Below are positions 49,507 to 59,003 of a DNA stretch of 64,000 nt, in pieces. Origin of the DNA: Streptomyces sp. HB132 (lineage in GTDB: Bacteria; Actinomycetota; Actinomycetes; Streptomycetales; Streptomycetaceae); the NCBI RefSeq assembly GCF_016909575.1, contig NZ_JAFBGA010000004.1, positions 1-64,000 of the forward strand, read 5' to 3'. Each line of letters opens with the position of its first letter. The first letter of the stretch is position 1. The notes under the pieces are model-generated. The model was not told the origin of the DNA. It saw only the letters and a program-made list of their open reading frames with translations, and did not search any database. Position numbers and translations under genes: made by a program.

Positions 49507-50382
49507 ATGAAGCAGGGTAAAGAGGTCGAGAATCCCGAGTCGCGTTTCTTCACGGTGCTGCTGGCAGCGGCGAAGCTGCCGGGCGTGCGTATCCACAGGG
49601 AGTCGTACCTCCGCAGTGCGCTGGCTCGGCACTGCTCCGAGGACGAGATCCGACGAGCGATAGAAGAGACTCCCGCTGCCGCGGGCATCACTGTCGAGCT
49701 CCTCGACAAGGTCGCCAACGACTCCATTCGCTACGAGACCGCCAAAGTCAGCGCGCTCTCGGCCGCCGCCGGGATACCCGGCATCCTCGCCCTTCCCGCC
49801 ACGGTGCCTGCCGACCTGGCCCAGTACGTCGGCCACATGCTGCGTATCTCGCAGAAGCTGGCCTACCTCTACGGCTGGCCCGATCTGTTCTCCGACGAGG
49901 GCGATCAGGCCGACGACGCGACCATGGGGGTGCTCACGCTGTTCTTCGGCGTGATGTTCGGCACCCAGTCGGCGAATGTTGCCGTGGGGAAAGTCGCCGG
50001 GATGATGTCGAAGCAGGTCGCGAAGAAGCTGCCCCAGAAGGCGCTCACCAAGGGTGTCATCTACCCGCTCGTGAAGAAGTCCGCGGCTTACCTCGGCGTT
50101 CAGATGACCAAGCAGTCCTTCGCGAAGGGCGTCTCCAAGGCCATCCCTATCGTCGGGGCCTTGGTGTCCGGCGGGCTCACCTTTGCCACCTACCTTCCGA
50201 TGGCCAAGAGGCTCAAGAAGCACCTCGCGGGCCTGCCACTGGCGGACCCGTCGCACCAAGTGGTGGATGCGGACGTCGTGGACGGCGAAGTCGTGGAAGA
50301 CCACGAGTGCTTCGCCTCAGCACCCACTGAACAGCACAACGCGGACACCACCGCCGTCAAGCTGGAGGAACCCATCCCCTGA
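49507..50382 (+). CDS. EcsC-like membrane-associated protein
   Basis: 291 aa. Hydrophobic, glycine-rich middle (VSALSAAAGIPGILALPATVPADLAQYVGHMLRISQKLAYLYGWPDLF; GVLTLFFGVMFGTQSAN; AIPIVGALVSGGLTFATYLPMAKRLKKHL), characteristic of EcsC-type proteins found in stress and defence loci, and an acidic polar tail. No signal peptide. Function unknown. Single gene inside the accessory island. Confidence 0.65.
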   Translation: MKQGKEVENPESRFFTVLLAAAKLPGVRIHRESYLRSALARHCSEDEIRRAIEETPAAAGITVELLDKVANDSIRYETAKVSALSAAAGIPGILALPATVPADLAQYVGHMLRISQKLAYLYGWPDLFSDEGDQADDATMGVLTLFFGVMFGTQSANVAVGKVAGMMSKQVAKKLPQKALTKGVIYPLVKKSAAYLGVQMTKQSFAKGVSKAIPIVGALVSGGLTFATYLPMAKRLKKHLAGLPLADPSHQVVDADVVDGEVVEDHECFASAPTEQHNADTTAVKLEEPIP

Positions 50383-51291
50383 CGCCGCGAGTGTCCGCCT
50401 GGCAGCCCAGGGAGCGGCCTTCCATCTTCGATGGAGGCGCCGACTCGGGTCCACCGGTGCCACACCTGCTGGTGATGCGTTCCGTACCGCACGTACGCCG
50501 CTCGCAACGCCATCACCGCGAGTTCAGGGATCGGCGGGCAGAGCTGATGAGGTTGTGGGCATCGGTGCCGGACACCGCCGACTCACTGAGGGTCTTCCAG
50601 ACCTTCTTGTACAAGGCGATGTTGTCGGCGTCGTCCAGCAACTGTTCGGCGTGCCAGTCCTCGGCGCCGACCAGTCGGTCGACGGGCACCCGGAAGCCGC
50701 TGGCGGGCACGATCTTGACGGAGGCTGTGAAGGGATGGCACCCGGCTCGACCGTGTCCACACCGATCATGCCGTTGAGGCGGCCGAGTTGGCTTGCCAGG
50801 CGTCGTCGACGCCGAAACCGACACCATGCGGTTCCGGATCTACCGCCCGCCGGCCTCGACGCCCACGCAGGCCGCCGGCACCTCCGCCTCGTCCCGGCTG
50901 GCCCTGGGCGGCCGCCTTCATCCTGGCCTGGCAGCGCCTGACCGCCGTCACCTGTCGAGCAAGTCCCGCCCCGACGAAGGCCGGGAAGGAGAGCCCAGCA
51001 CCACCCCCGGGACCGTGAAACCCGGCGCAGCCGTACACGCGGAGGCCCTGACCGCGAACGGGTGGCACAAACAGGGCGAAACGATCCTCTATGCGGCAAC
51101 GATCACCCCTAGAATGATCGAGGTCAATGCGAACAGCTGGCATAGACACCCTGATGGTCACCGGTTCATGCCTGTGCTGTTGCCACGTCAACTCCTGCCG
51201 GGCACGGACGATCTGTGCGATTCCGGAATCTGCAACCGCCCTGAGGTCACGGAGCTTGCTTTTCTCCTCCACGCTCCGTTTAGATCTGAAA
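50383..51291. other. Decayed region with no intact gene
   Basis: About 900 bases between the EcsC-like gene and the immunity gene. Both strands are broken into short frames with poor codon structure; the only recognisable piece is the regulator fragment at 50513-50737. GC falls towards 51.1-51.4 kb. It reads as gene debris at a recombination site. Confidence 0.5.
50513..50737 (-). pseudogene. C-terminal fragment, possibly of a DUF5753-type regulator
   Basis: PFTASVKIVPASGFRVPVDRLVGAEDWHAEQLLDDADNIALYKKVWKTLSESAVSGTDAHNLISSARRSLNSR is well-formed protein sequence ending at a proper stop, but no start or N-terminal domain precedes it in frame. The pattern EDW...ALY..W..L..SA...A..LI resembles C-termini of XRE regulators; this identification is weak. 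Confidence 0.35.
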
Positions 51292-51576
51292 TCAGTAAAC
51301 CTCCGAGATGATCGAACCTCGACTCAGAGCCTTTACCGATTCCCCGGAAAGAAAGACCCTGGCCGTGCCGGGAGGGTCAAAAAAGTCGACATTATTTCTG
51401 TATCGCTCGATTGCCTTGAGAGTGATGAGCGAGTCGGTGGAAACTTCTCCAGCGCCATCTGGCCCGAACGTCTGGCCGACACGGGCGACGCCGCTGATGC
51501 ATCTTGCGGTGCATACGCCCTCTTGTTCGCTGGAACGCTCAACCTCGTAAATTTGCAGCCTGCTAGGTTCGGCCAT
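51292..51576 (-). CDS. Candidate immunity protein for the RHS toxin
   Basis: 94 aa, starting 14 bases inside the toxin 3' end and reading the same way. Sequence (EPSRLQIYEVERSSEQEGVCTARCISGVARVGQTFGP ... FLSGESVKALSRGSIISEVY) has no known family. Polymorphic toxins are followed by their immunity gene, and this overlap plus the low local GC support that role. Antitoxin mechanism unknown. Confidence 0.65.
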   Translation of the reverse strand: MAEPSRLQIYEVERSSEQEGVCTARCISGVARVGQTFGPDGAGEVSTDSLITLKAIERYRNNVDFFDPPGTARVFLSGESVKALSRGSIISEVY

Positions 51577-54500
51577 ACTTGTACGCCTCCGCGACGAATT
51601 GCGATATCTGGTCCGGTGAAAGCTTCGGCACGTCCCATTCCAGAGCGTCAGTTATGCCGCCGATGCTTCGCACCTTGGGGACATGTATTCCCATCTCTGC
51701 GAGAATACTCGACGCTACCCCCGAGGGGAGCTCGACACTCGCGAGCTTGGCGAGCTGCGATGCGGGCAGCCCCACCGCGACTTCTGCTTCGGCTCGAATG
51801 ACGCCTCGCTCCAGCGGCACCCCCTCCAGGGCGCTTCGTGGGAAGAGCTGAACGATTCCTTCGCCGAATTGATCTGAATGCCTGGCGAATAGGGTGGCAA
51901 CGCCAGGATCTGTTGATGTAGGGGTGTAACCCGATGCTTGAGTCCCCTCGCTGGCATCGTATCCGCGAGTGGTGCCACGGAAGAGATGCTCCTCCTCCGG
52001 GCAGCCGAAAAGTCCATAAGGGTCGATCCATGAGTGAGGATTCGCAACGTAAGCCACTGGATTGGGTGCCGGTGCGAGCCCGAGCGGGTCGGGGGTTAGG
52101 TATCGGGCGGTTTCCGGATCGTAATAGCGGTGGAAATTGTAATGGAGGAATGTCTCTGGATCAAAATATTGCCCAGGGAAACGGAGTGGCGTGTAAGCGG
52201 AGCTATCGATTGGCCAAGAAGTCACACCCCAGAGACTGCTGCGCGCTTGCCAGGCTTGGACTCCTGCTTCATCTACCAGCTCGCTCGGACCGCCGACCAG
52301 GTCGGTGACAATCGCAAAAAATCGCTCGCCAATAACTTTCTGTGACTGGCCCGGTGCGAGAATGCGTTCCTCTTGGCTCATCGGGCGCAAGCCATCGTGG
52401 GACCAGGTCAGTGCAACCGAATTGGACAGGGCGTCAGTCTCGGTGGTCTGCTCACAGAGAGTGGCGCCATCCCAAGTGAAGGTGGTCTGCTCCAGGACGC
52501 TGTGCCCGTCCTCGCCCATACGCTGTTTGGCTGTCCGACGGCCCAGAGCGTCGTACCGGTACCTCCATGTGACGCGGTCGGGTGTGGTCGCCGAGCGCAT
52601 GCGGTTCTCGGCATCCCACTTGAAGCGCCACGTCTGAGGTTTGCGCGAGATTCGAGCCTTACGTCGGACAGTGATGCGACCGAGCACATCGTGTTCGTAG
52701 TGGACATTTCCTGCGCGAGCGATTGCGGTGCCGGAGTACGCGCGCGAACCTGCCGCATCCTGGCCCGGATGTATGGTCGGCCAGGACGCCTCGGTCTGGT
52801 TGCCGGCCTCGTCGTAGGCATAGCGCTCCGTCCAGTCCGCAGCCTGAGCGGAGGTGACGCGGCCGGCCGCGTCAAGGGTGAACGTCCTGGTGCCGGATAG
52901 TTGGTCGGCAAGCCCCGTCAGGTGCCCGTCGGCACGGTAGGTGTAGTCGCGGCGTTGGATGCTCCGGCCGGCTCCGGTGACCTGCTGGGTGGTGAGGCGG
53001 CCCATGCAGTCGTACTGGTTGGCCAGGGTGAGGGCATCGCCGATATGCCGGGCGGTCTCCTGGCCCGCTTCGTCGTGTTCGAAGGTGAGGACGCGGCCCG
53101 AAGTGGTGAGTGAGGTGCGTCGTCCTGCCGCGTCATATGTCCAGGTGCTGACCGCACCGCTGGGGGTTGTGCGGCCGGTGCGGCGTCCGAGCCGGTCGTA
53201 CTCGTATGTCATCGTCCGACCGTTGACGGTCTCGGAGACGAGGCGCCCGTGCCGGTCGCGCAGGTAGGTGAGGGCGGTGTCCGCGTTGACGGCCTCGGCG
53301 AGTTGGTCGGAGAGGTCATAGGCGAAGGTGGTGACGGCCCCTGCGGCGTCCTTGGAGACGATCCGGTCCAATTCGTCCCGCTCGTAGCGGATGGTCTGGC
53401 CGAGGGCATCGGTGCGTGCGGTGAGGCGGCCTGCGATGTCGCGGTCGTAGGCCACAGTGCGGTTGTCGAAGTCTGTCTCGGAGACGAGGTGCCCGGCAGC
53501 GTCGTAGCTGTAGTTCCACGTCAGTCCCTGCGGATTGAGGACCTGAGTGAGGCGGAGTTCGTGGTCGTGGGTGAATTCGTAGCGCACGCCGTCAGGGCCG
53601 GTGCGGGCGGTCATGAGGTCGAAGTGGGTGTACTCGAAGCGGGAGGCAGCGCCCAAGGCGTCGGTGTGGGTGAGACAGTTTCCCTCGCCGTCGTATGTCC
53701 ACGCCTGCGTGGTGCCGTCCGCATCGGTACGGCGGGACAGTTTGCCCTCGACGGTCCATTCGAGGAGGGTGACGGCTCCGAGCGGATCGGTGAGGGCGAC
53801 CGGACGGCCGAACGCGTCCCGGGCGACCCGGGTGGTGGCGCCGAGCGGGTCGGTCACCTGGAGCGGCAGACCGGCCTGGTTGCTGAGGATGTGGGTCGTG
53901 TTGCCCAGTGCGTCCGTCACGGAGGTCGCGTGGCCGGCCTCGTTGTAGGCGGTGCGTGTCACGGCGCCGGAAGGGTCAGTGACAGTGAGACGGTTGCCGC
54001 GCTCGTCGTAGTCCTGGCGGACCACGGTCCGGTCCGGGTTGGTGACGCGGACCGGCAGTCGGAGATCGTTGTACTCCGCGGACAATTCCCGGCCGTCCGG
54101 ACGGACCGCACAGGTCAGCTGTCCTGACTCGTCGTACGCGAAGCGGGTGGTGCGGCCGAGCGGGTCCGTGCGCAACAGGACGTGGTTGTAGCGGTCGCGC
54201 TCGAAGCGGGTGACCGCGCCCAGCGGGTCGATCTCGGCGACCACCTGATGGTCGTCGTTGACGACGTAGCGGTGGACGGCTCCGTTGCCGCTGGTGACGG
54301 TGGTGACACGCATCCCACTTTCGGGATCAACGCCGTCGTAGTCCAGGCTCAGGGCCATGTGACCTGCTGCGCCGCCTTCGGCTATGCACCGGTCCTGGTC
54401 GTCGTAGGCGTACTCGTACCGGCTGTCGTTGGTGTCGGTCCAGGAGGTGACCCGGCCCCGGTCGTCGTAGGCGAACCGGAGCGGGAGCCCGGAGGAGTTG

Positions 54501-56287
54501 ATGACTTCGGTGAGGTGCCCATCGGCGTAGCCGTAGCGGAGGATCTCCTGGTCCGAACCGTCCGGGGCCGCTCCTGCGAGGTGGAGTGCGGTGATCCGGC
54601 CTTCGCTCGTGGTGAGCTTCAGGTGATAGCCGGCACCATGGACGATTCCGGCCGGCGCTCCTGTCTCGTCGTACTCGAACTGGATCCAGTTGCCATTGCG
54701 GTCGTCGATCTGCACCAGGAGTGCGACGTCCCCAGCAGAGCGCGGACTGAAATGCCGTATTCGGCCGCTGGCCGGATCGGTGATCGCGTAGTCCCCCGAA
54801 GTGTCCAGATCGAGGGGCCAGCGCGGGCCATGACTCGGCATGACCGGCACACCCGGCGCGGGGTGCGGATAGGACAGCAGCAGGCCGTCCTCGCACACGA
54901 AAACGATGCCCTGGGAGTCGATCTCCAGCCGCTGGTCGGCCGTGGAGGACCACGAGGGCCCGAACCAGCGCCCCGCACGGTAGTCGGAGGCAACCCGGCG
55001 GCGAAAGACGAGCGGGAACGTCCCCGGCAGGGCGATGTCCGTCTGCGGCAGGTACATCGTTCCGGTGGCCAGATCGACTGGGTCGGTAGGGTCCGTCTCC
55101 ACCCCCTTGTCGGGCTTCGAGGCCTTTGCCGGATCGTCGACAGCCTTGCGAGCCGCGCTCTCGGCCCCGTCCTTGAGCCCGTGGCGGGCAAGCCCCTTGA
55201 CCAGTCCGCCGCCCTTGGTGCCGATCAGCTCCGGGAGGAGTCGGCCGATGAATTCGGAGGGGTCGCCCTTGGCTGCGTCCCAGGCGTTCTTGAGCGCGCG
55301 GTCGGGGTTGGCGGCGGTGGAGACGAGGCCGGCGAGCGTCATGTTGACGCCCTTGTAGTACTCGGCCGGGTGCGTCAGGTTGTACGGGTCCTGTGGGTTG
55401 ACCGACCGGACGAAGTTCACCAGCCCCGCGGAGGCCTTGATGACACCGCCTCCGACGTGTGCCAGCTCGATGCCCTGGCCGACCCCGTAGTCGATCAGCT
55501 CCTGCTCGGCCCGGTCCAGGCCGGTGGGCTCCTTCGGAGCGTGCGCCAATGCGGCGGTGATCGCACCCTTGGCCGCCTCGGCCGCGTCGTCACGTGCCCG
55601 GCGAGCGCGCTGAAGGATCTCCTGTGCGTGCCGGCGCTTGGCCGCGCCCGGGTCAGTGAACGTTCCCGGATGGGGGAGCGGGTGGTCGGTGTTGCGGACC
55701 GCGTTGTACGCCTCCGCCTTCTCCTTGTACGTGGCCGCCGCGGTTTCGTAGTCCTGCTTGCCCTCCTTGTAGAGCGCTATCGCCTCAGCGGCCTTGGCCT
55801 GGGCGCTGATGACCGTCCCTGCGTACGTCTCCAATGCCTTGGCCGCGTCCTCGAACGCATCCGCCGCGCGCAGCCAATCGGTGGGCAGAGTATGGAACTT
55901 GGCGCGGAAGGCGTCGGCGGCCTCGCCCTTCCAGTGGCCGGAGTCGAGCTTCTTCATCCCACCGCCGACGAGGTCGAACGCCTTCTGGAAGTCGCGGAGG
56001 TTCTTCACCGCCGCACTGATCTTCTCCGGCCGGCCATGAATCAGCTCATCCGCTTCCTCGGTCTGACCGAGTTGCTGCTCCCCGACGTGCGCGCCCAGCG
56101 AGGAGGCGGTCTCATCGCCCCAGTCCTCGACCTTGTCGGCCCACTCATCGGCACCGACCTTCTCCAGGCCCGACCCGAGCACATCGGTGCCCGTGTCGAT
56201 CCCGGTGCCGACGATTTCCTTGCCCTTGTCGACCAGATCGCCGGCGCCGTCGTAAAGGGCGTCGCCCCACTTCCCCCAGTCCGGCAT
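51563..56287 (-). CDS. RHS/YD-repeat polymorphic toxin with T7SS-type N-terminus and putative ADP-ribosyltransferase tip
   Basis: 1574 aa from ATG 56287, which overlaps the helper stop (TGATG). N-terminal helical WXG-like domain with W119-K-G121; DUF6531 from about residue 401 (DPVDLATGTMYLPQTDIALPGTFPLVFRR); a long series of YD repeats (YDERGNRLTVTDPSGAVT and so on); RHS core ending DPLGLAPAPNPVAYV ... WIDPYGL. The last 146 residues are unlike the rest and carry an R-S-E ART pattern: Arg1437 (LFRGTTRG), Ser1458 (TPTSTDP), Glu1500/Glu1502 (RAEAEVAV). Secretion via T7SS and a role in contact killing are inferred. Confidence 0.88.
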   Translation of the reverse strand: MPDWGKWGDALYDGAGDLVDKGKEIVGTGIDTGTDVLGSGLEKVGADEWADKVEDWGDETASSLGAHVGEQQLGQTEEADELIHGRPEKISAAVKNLRDFQKAFDLVGGGMKKLDSGHWKGEAADAFRAKFHTLPTDWLRAADAFEDAAKALETYAGTVISAQAKAAEAIALYKEGKQDYETAAATYKEKAEAYNAVRNTDHPLPHPGTFTDPGAAKRRHAQEILQRARRARDDAAEAAKGAITAALAHAPKEPTGLDRAEQELIDYGVGQGIELAHVGGGVIKASAGLVNFVRSVNPQDPYNLTHPAEYYKGVNMTLAGLVSTAANPDRALKNAWDAAKGDPSEFIGRLLPELIGTKGGGLVKGLARHGLKDGAESAARKAVDDPAKASKPDKGVETDPTDPVDLATGTMYLPQTDIALPGTFPLVFRRRVASDYRAGRWFGPSWSSTADQRLEIDSQGIVFVCEDGLLLSYPHPAPGVPVMPSHGPRWPLDLDTSGDYAITDPASGRIRHFSPRSAGDVALLVQIDDRNGNWIQFEYDETGAPAGIVHGAGYHLKLTTSEGRITALHLAGAAPDGSDQEILRYGYADGHLTEVINSSGLPLRFAYDDRGRVTSWTDTNDSRYEYAYDDQDRCIAEGGAAGHMALSLDYDGVDPESGMRVTTVTSGNGAVHRYVVNDDHQVVAEIDPLGAVTRFERDRYNHVLLRTDPLGRTTRFAYDESGQLTCAVRPDGRELSAEYNDLRLPVRVTNPDRTVVRQDYDERGNRLTVTDPSGAVTRTAYNEAGHATSVTDALGNTTHILSNQAGLPLQVTDPLGATTRVARDAFGRPVALTDPLGAVTLLEWTVEGKLSRRTDADGTTQAWTYDGEGNCLTHTDALGAASRFEYTHFDLMTARTGPDGVRYEFTHDHELRLTQVLNPQGLTWNYSYDAAGHLVSETDFDNRTVAYDRDIAGRLTARTDALGQTIRYERDELDRIVSKDAAGAVTTFAYDLSDQLAEAVNADTALTYLRDRHGRLVSETVNGRTMTYEYDRLGRRTGRTTPSGAVSTWTYDAAGRRTSLTTSGRVLTFEHDEAGQETARHIGDALTLANQYDCMGRLTTQQVTGAGRSIQRRDYTYRADGHLTGLADQLSGTRTFTLDAAGRVTSAQAADWTERYAYDEAGNQTEASWPTIHPGQDAAGSRAYSGTAIARAGNVHYEHDVLGRITVRRKARISRKPQTWRFKWDAENRMRSATTPDRVTWRYRYDALGRRTAKQRMGEDGHSVLEQTTFTWDGATLCEQTTETDALSNSVALTWSHDGLRPMSQEERILAPGQSQKVIGERFFAIVTDLVGGPSELVDEAGVQAWQARSSLWGVTSWPIDSSAYTPLRFPGQYFDPETFLHYNFHRYYDPETARYLTPDPLGLAPAPNPVAYVANPHSWIDPYGLFGCPEEEHLFRGTTRGYDASEGTQASGYTPTSTDPGVATLFARHSDQFGEGIVQLFPRSALEGVPLERGVIRAEAEVAVGLPASQLAKLASVELPSGVASSILAEMGIHVPKVRSIGGITDALEWDVPKLSPDQISQFVAEAYKYGRT

Positions 56288-56934
56288 CAGCGACTGTCCC
56301 CCCACCGCGGCTGCTCAGCTTGATCGATCGTCTCCTGCGACGGATCGAGCTGATCCCTGAGCCGTTCGTCCGCAGCGTCCCGTACCTCCGGGGCCAGCAG
56401 CCCGTTGCGCTCCATCGAGTCGAGCGCGGCGTCCTCCACGTCGTAGGCGGTGTCCTTCCAGGTCTGCTTCACCTCTGCGTGTGCCGCATCCCAGGACTCT
56501 TGGCTGTAGTCCGGGTTGTCCCAGGCGGACTGCGTGCTGATCGTGTCCCAGCTCATGCCCTTGATCTCGTCCTCGGACGCATGCGGGTTCCCGTTCAGGG
56601 AGTTCACACCGATCTTGATCGAGTCCTTGACGTACTGCTCCTGCTCCGCATAAGAGCCCGCCGACAACCCCACGCCGAGAGCGAAGCCGTTCCCCTTCTG
56701 CGTCAGGGCCCGCACACCCCACTCCCAGCGGTTGCAGAACGTCTCGAACTCCGACGTCAGCCCGACATGCCCCAACTCGAGTCCCGACAAGGCAAGATCC
56801 GAAAACCCCCGGCCCGTCGACGCTTCCCCGATCATGCCGAGCTCCTTCAGCTCCGCATGCGCCAGATCGATCCCCTTCGCGATCTCCGCCAACGCCTCCG
56901 GCGGCACCTGAAGATCAGCGTTCTCGCCGCTCAC
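56287..56934 (-). CDS. WXG-like helper protein upstream of the RHS toxin
   Basis: 215 aa, starting by a four-base overlap (ATGA) with the SseB-like gene. Helical throughout (PPEALAEIAKGIDLAHAELKELGMIGEA ... FETFCNRWEWGVRALTQKGNGFALGVGLSAGSYAEQEQYV), with a WEWG turn reminiscent of WXG100 proteins. Its stop is coupled to the toxin start. Position suggests a secretion partner or chaperone for the toxin, as the small gene at 11090 is for the 762-aa protein. Confidence 0.75.
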   Translation of the reverse strand: MSGENADLQVPPEALAEIAKGIDLAHAELKELGMIGEASTGRGFSDLALSGLELGHVGLTSEFETFCNRWEWGVRALTQKGNGFALGVGLSAGSYAEQEQYVKDSIKIGVNSLNGNPHASEDEIKGMSWDTISTQSAWDNPDYSQESWDAAHAEVKQTWKDTAYDVEDAALDSMERNGLLAPEVRDAADERLRDQLDPSQETIDQAEQPRWGDSR

Positions 56935-57440
56935 CGCGTCCCCCCGAGATCCACCGCGACCGCATCCGGCACAATGCCCGCCACCGGCGGGAACAACATC
57001 CCGCCGTCCACACTGCCCGCGTCCAGCGCAACCCCCGCAGGGCCCGGCAGCAAAGGCACCATCACATCAAGCAACCTGGCACCCAGAACGGCCTGATACG
57101 TCCACTCCCGCCCGGACTCACCACGAGCCAGCGCGAACCGGGCCAATGCCTCCTCATCCGAGAAGGCACAGATCCACCGCACACCGTTCTGCTCCGCCGA
57201 CCACAGGTCACCGGCCTCGTCCAGCGGCACCAACGCCGCCGTTCGCCGGAACTCACCCAGCAGCACAGCAAACTCATGTCGAGCCGCCGCCATCGGATCA
57301 TCTTCCGGTGGTGCGGCAGGGGCCGGTACCGGTGCCTCATACGGTGCGAGTGGCGCCTCCGGAGCAGGCCAGTCGACCAAGTCGGCGATCTTGGAGCGCC
57401 GGGCGGGCGGCTCCCCTACATCAACCCCGTTATCGAACAC
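56931..57440 (-). CDS. SseB-family-like protein at the head of the toxin operon
   Basis: The SseB N-terminal domain is visible: AARHEFAVLLGEFRRTAALVPLDEAGDLWSAEQNGVRWICAFSDEEALARFALARG, then LGARLLDVMVPLLPGPAGVALDAGS and a PPVAGIVPDAVAVD end. The start is unclear: GTG 57440, TTG 57380 or ATG 57293 are all in frame and none has a convincing ribosome site; the Pro-rich segment SKIADLVDWPAPEAP looks coding, so I extend past 57293. Same operon as the helper and toxin. Confidence 0.65.
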   Translation of the reverse strand: MFDNGVDVGEPPARRSKIADLVDWPAPEAPLAPYEAPVPAPAAPPEDDPMAAARHEFAVLLGEFRRTAALVPLDEAGDLWSAEQNGVRWICAFSDEEALARFALARGESGREWTYQAVLGARLLDVMVPLLPGPAGVALDAGSVDGGMLFPPVAGIVPDAVAVDLGGTR

Positions 57441-57517
57441 GCGTCGAATGCTGTCACGGCATGCTTCCCAGGAGCAACGAACAAAAGCAGACAGGCAATC
57501 ACGGTGCCACTCCGGCC

Positions 57518-57916
57518 CAGCTCCAGGCCACTCGGCAACAGCCCGCAAGTGCAGTCCGCGGCGGACAGGCCTGCACGCGCGCGTCCTCGCGGCACAGATA
57601 CCGGATGTCCTCGCCGAAGGCGGCTTTGTGCCGGGCGTAGTCGAACAGGCACAGCTGTTCCGTGGTGGGTGGGCCGCTGGCGATGCGTACCCGGCCGACC
57701 GTCTTGCCGACGTCCGTCTGGGCCTTGATGGTGACGAACCAGGGCTCGTCGGGGGCGTAGGGCGACGAGCCTTTGGTCAGGAAGGCCTGGAAGTCGGGGT
57801 CCTGCCGGGTCCGACGCGTAGCCGCGCCGCGTCTCCAGCCGCCAGGCGGTGTGCTCGAAGGTCTCGAACAGACGGCGGAAGGTGACCCGGTCCACGGGTT
57901 CCGGCACCCGCTCCAT
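57518..57916 (-). pseudogene. DUF6879 gene broken by frameshifts
   Basis: Starts normally at ATG 57916 with MERVPEPVDRVTFRRLFETFEHTAWRLETRRGYASD, the DUF6879 signature, then shifts by one base to continue DPDFQAFLTKGSSPYAPDEPWFVTIKAQTDVGKTVGRVRIASGPPTTEQLCLFDYARHKAAFGEDIRYLCREDAR, after which the usual C-terminal third is unrecognisable. At least one frameshift (near 57800) and a decayed 3' end. Confidence 0.6.
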
Positions 57917-58099
57917 CTCCTTCGGCCCTCAGTTCACGAGCAGCTCGCGCGGCACAGCCGCAGCTGCCTCGCCGGCGCCACGAGTGACCTGTCGGCCGCC
58001 GGGTCGGTGGGCGACCGGGCCACGTTCGCGTCATCACCATCGGGTGCGGTGGCCTGTCGGCATAAGGGCTCGCCCGTCACCCGGTGTCCCTGATCACCG

Positions 58100-58735
58100 C
58101 TACCCGCGAAATCCCGTTGAAGTACCGGCCCCACGCGGCGGGGCCAGGGGAGCGATCTCCCGGTCGAAGAAGTCGTGGAATCCCTCGCCCTGCTCGTACA
58201 GCGCATCGAACCCGGCGTTCGTTTCCCGGATCAGCGAGCTGTCCGTGTAGCGGTTGGCGCCCGCCGCGTTTCCGTCCTCGTCGTACACGACCTCGTACAG
58301 GACCACGTCGCCGAGAATCACCACCTCTGGAACCAGGTGATTCCGCTCGATGCCGGCAATGTCGCGAGCGTCGACAACCCTGATCGCGTCGCCCACGTCC
58401 ACACGCACGCGCAGGACGCACAACTCCCATTGCACATACGGCGTGACGGGGAATTCCACCACCCGGAGCCGGCGGTGTGCGATGCCCAGGTCCGACGCCC
58501 GCCGAACTTCCTGCGCGTACTCCTCGCGCCTCTCGGCGGCGAGGGTCAACGCCTCCTCCCAGTCGCCGGCTGCGAAGGCCTCCCAGCTCGCGAAGCCGCG
58601 CTCCTGGAAGTGCTGGCCACGCTCCAGCTTGTTGAGGAATCCGACCCCGCCACCGGTATAGATCCGGCCCAGGTCGGCATGGTATGTGGGGCGGTCCAGG
58701 CGGTCGGAGACGCCGTCCGGGAAGGAGTCAAACAC
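58100..58735 (-). CDS. DUF6879-family protein
   Basis: 211 aa. Family pattern: FLNKLERGQHFQERGFASWEAFAAGDWEEALTLAAERREEYAQEVRRASDLGIAHRRLRVVEFPVTPYVQWELCVLRVRVDVGDAIRVVDA ... EVVILGDVVLYEVVYDEDGNAAG. DUF6879 genes in Streptomyces travel with HTH or small partner genes. Start GTG 58735 overlaps the upstream small gene by eight bases. The last 20 residues (PPRGAGTSTGFRG) look altered compared with the neighbouring frame WGRYFNGISRVAVIRD, hinting at a 3' change. Confidence 0.75.
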   Translation of the reverse strand: MFDSFPDGVSDRLDRPTYHADLGRIYTGGGVGFLNKLERGQHFQERGFASWEAFAAGDWEEALTLAAERREEYAQEVRRASDLGIAHRRLRVVEFPVTPYVQWELCVLRVRVDVGDAIRVVDARDIAGIERNHLVPEVVILGDVVLYEVVYDEDGNAAGANRYTDSSLIRETNAGFDALYEQGEGFHDFFDREIAPLAPPRGAGTSTGFRG

Positions 58736-59003
58736 CGGGGATGTCCGGCTTCGCCGCGATGAGCATGTTCCTGGGGATGACCACGAGGCGTTCGTCCGAT
58801 CCGATCGAGACCCCGTCGGGCAGGTTCTTGCCGAGTGACTCGGTGAGGTCCCGGCCGATGACGGCGATGTCGCCGTTGGCGAGTTCCCAGATGTCCGGGC
58901 AGTCGGGAGTTCCGGTGGTGTTGCCGAGTTCCTGGGGAGATCTTCCCAGCCGTCGCTTGAAACGCGTGGCCGGATCCGCTTCCCATGGCCTGGACATCTT
59001 CAT
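58728..59003 (-). CDS. Small conserved partner of the DUF6879 gene
   Basis: 91 aa: KMSRPWEADPATRFKRRLGRSPQELGNTTGTPDCPDIWELANGDIAVIGRDLTESLGKNLPDGVSIGSDERLVVIPRNMLIAAKPDIPGV. Similar short proteins regularly precede DUF6879 genes, from memory. Overlaps it by eight bases. Function unknown. Confidence 0.75.
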   Translation of the reverse strand: MKMSRPWEADPATRFKRRLGRSPQELGNTTGTPDCPDIWELANGDIAVIGRDLTESLGKNLPDGVSIGSDERLVVIPRNMLIAAKPDIPGV

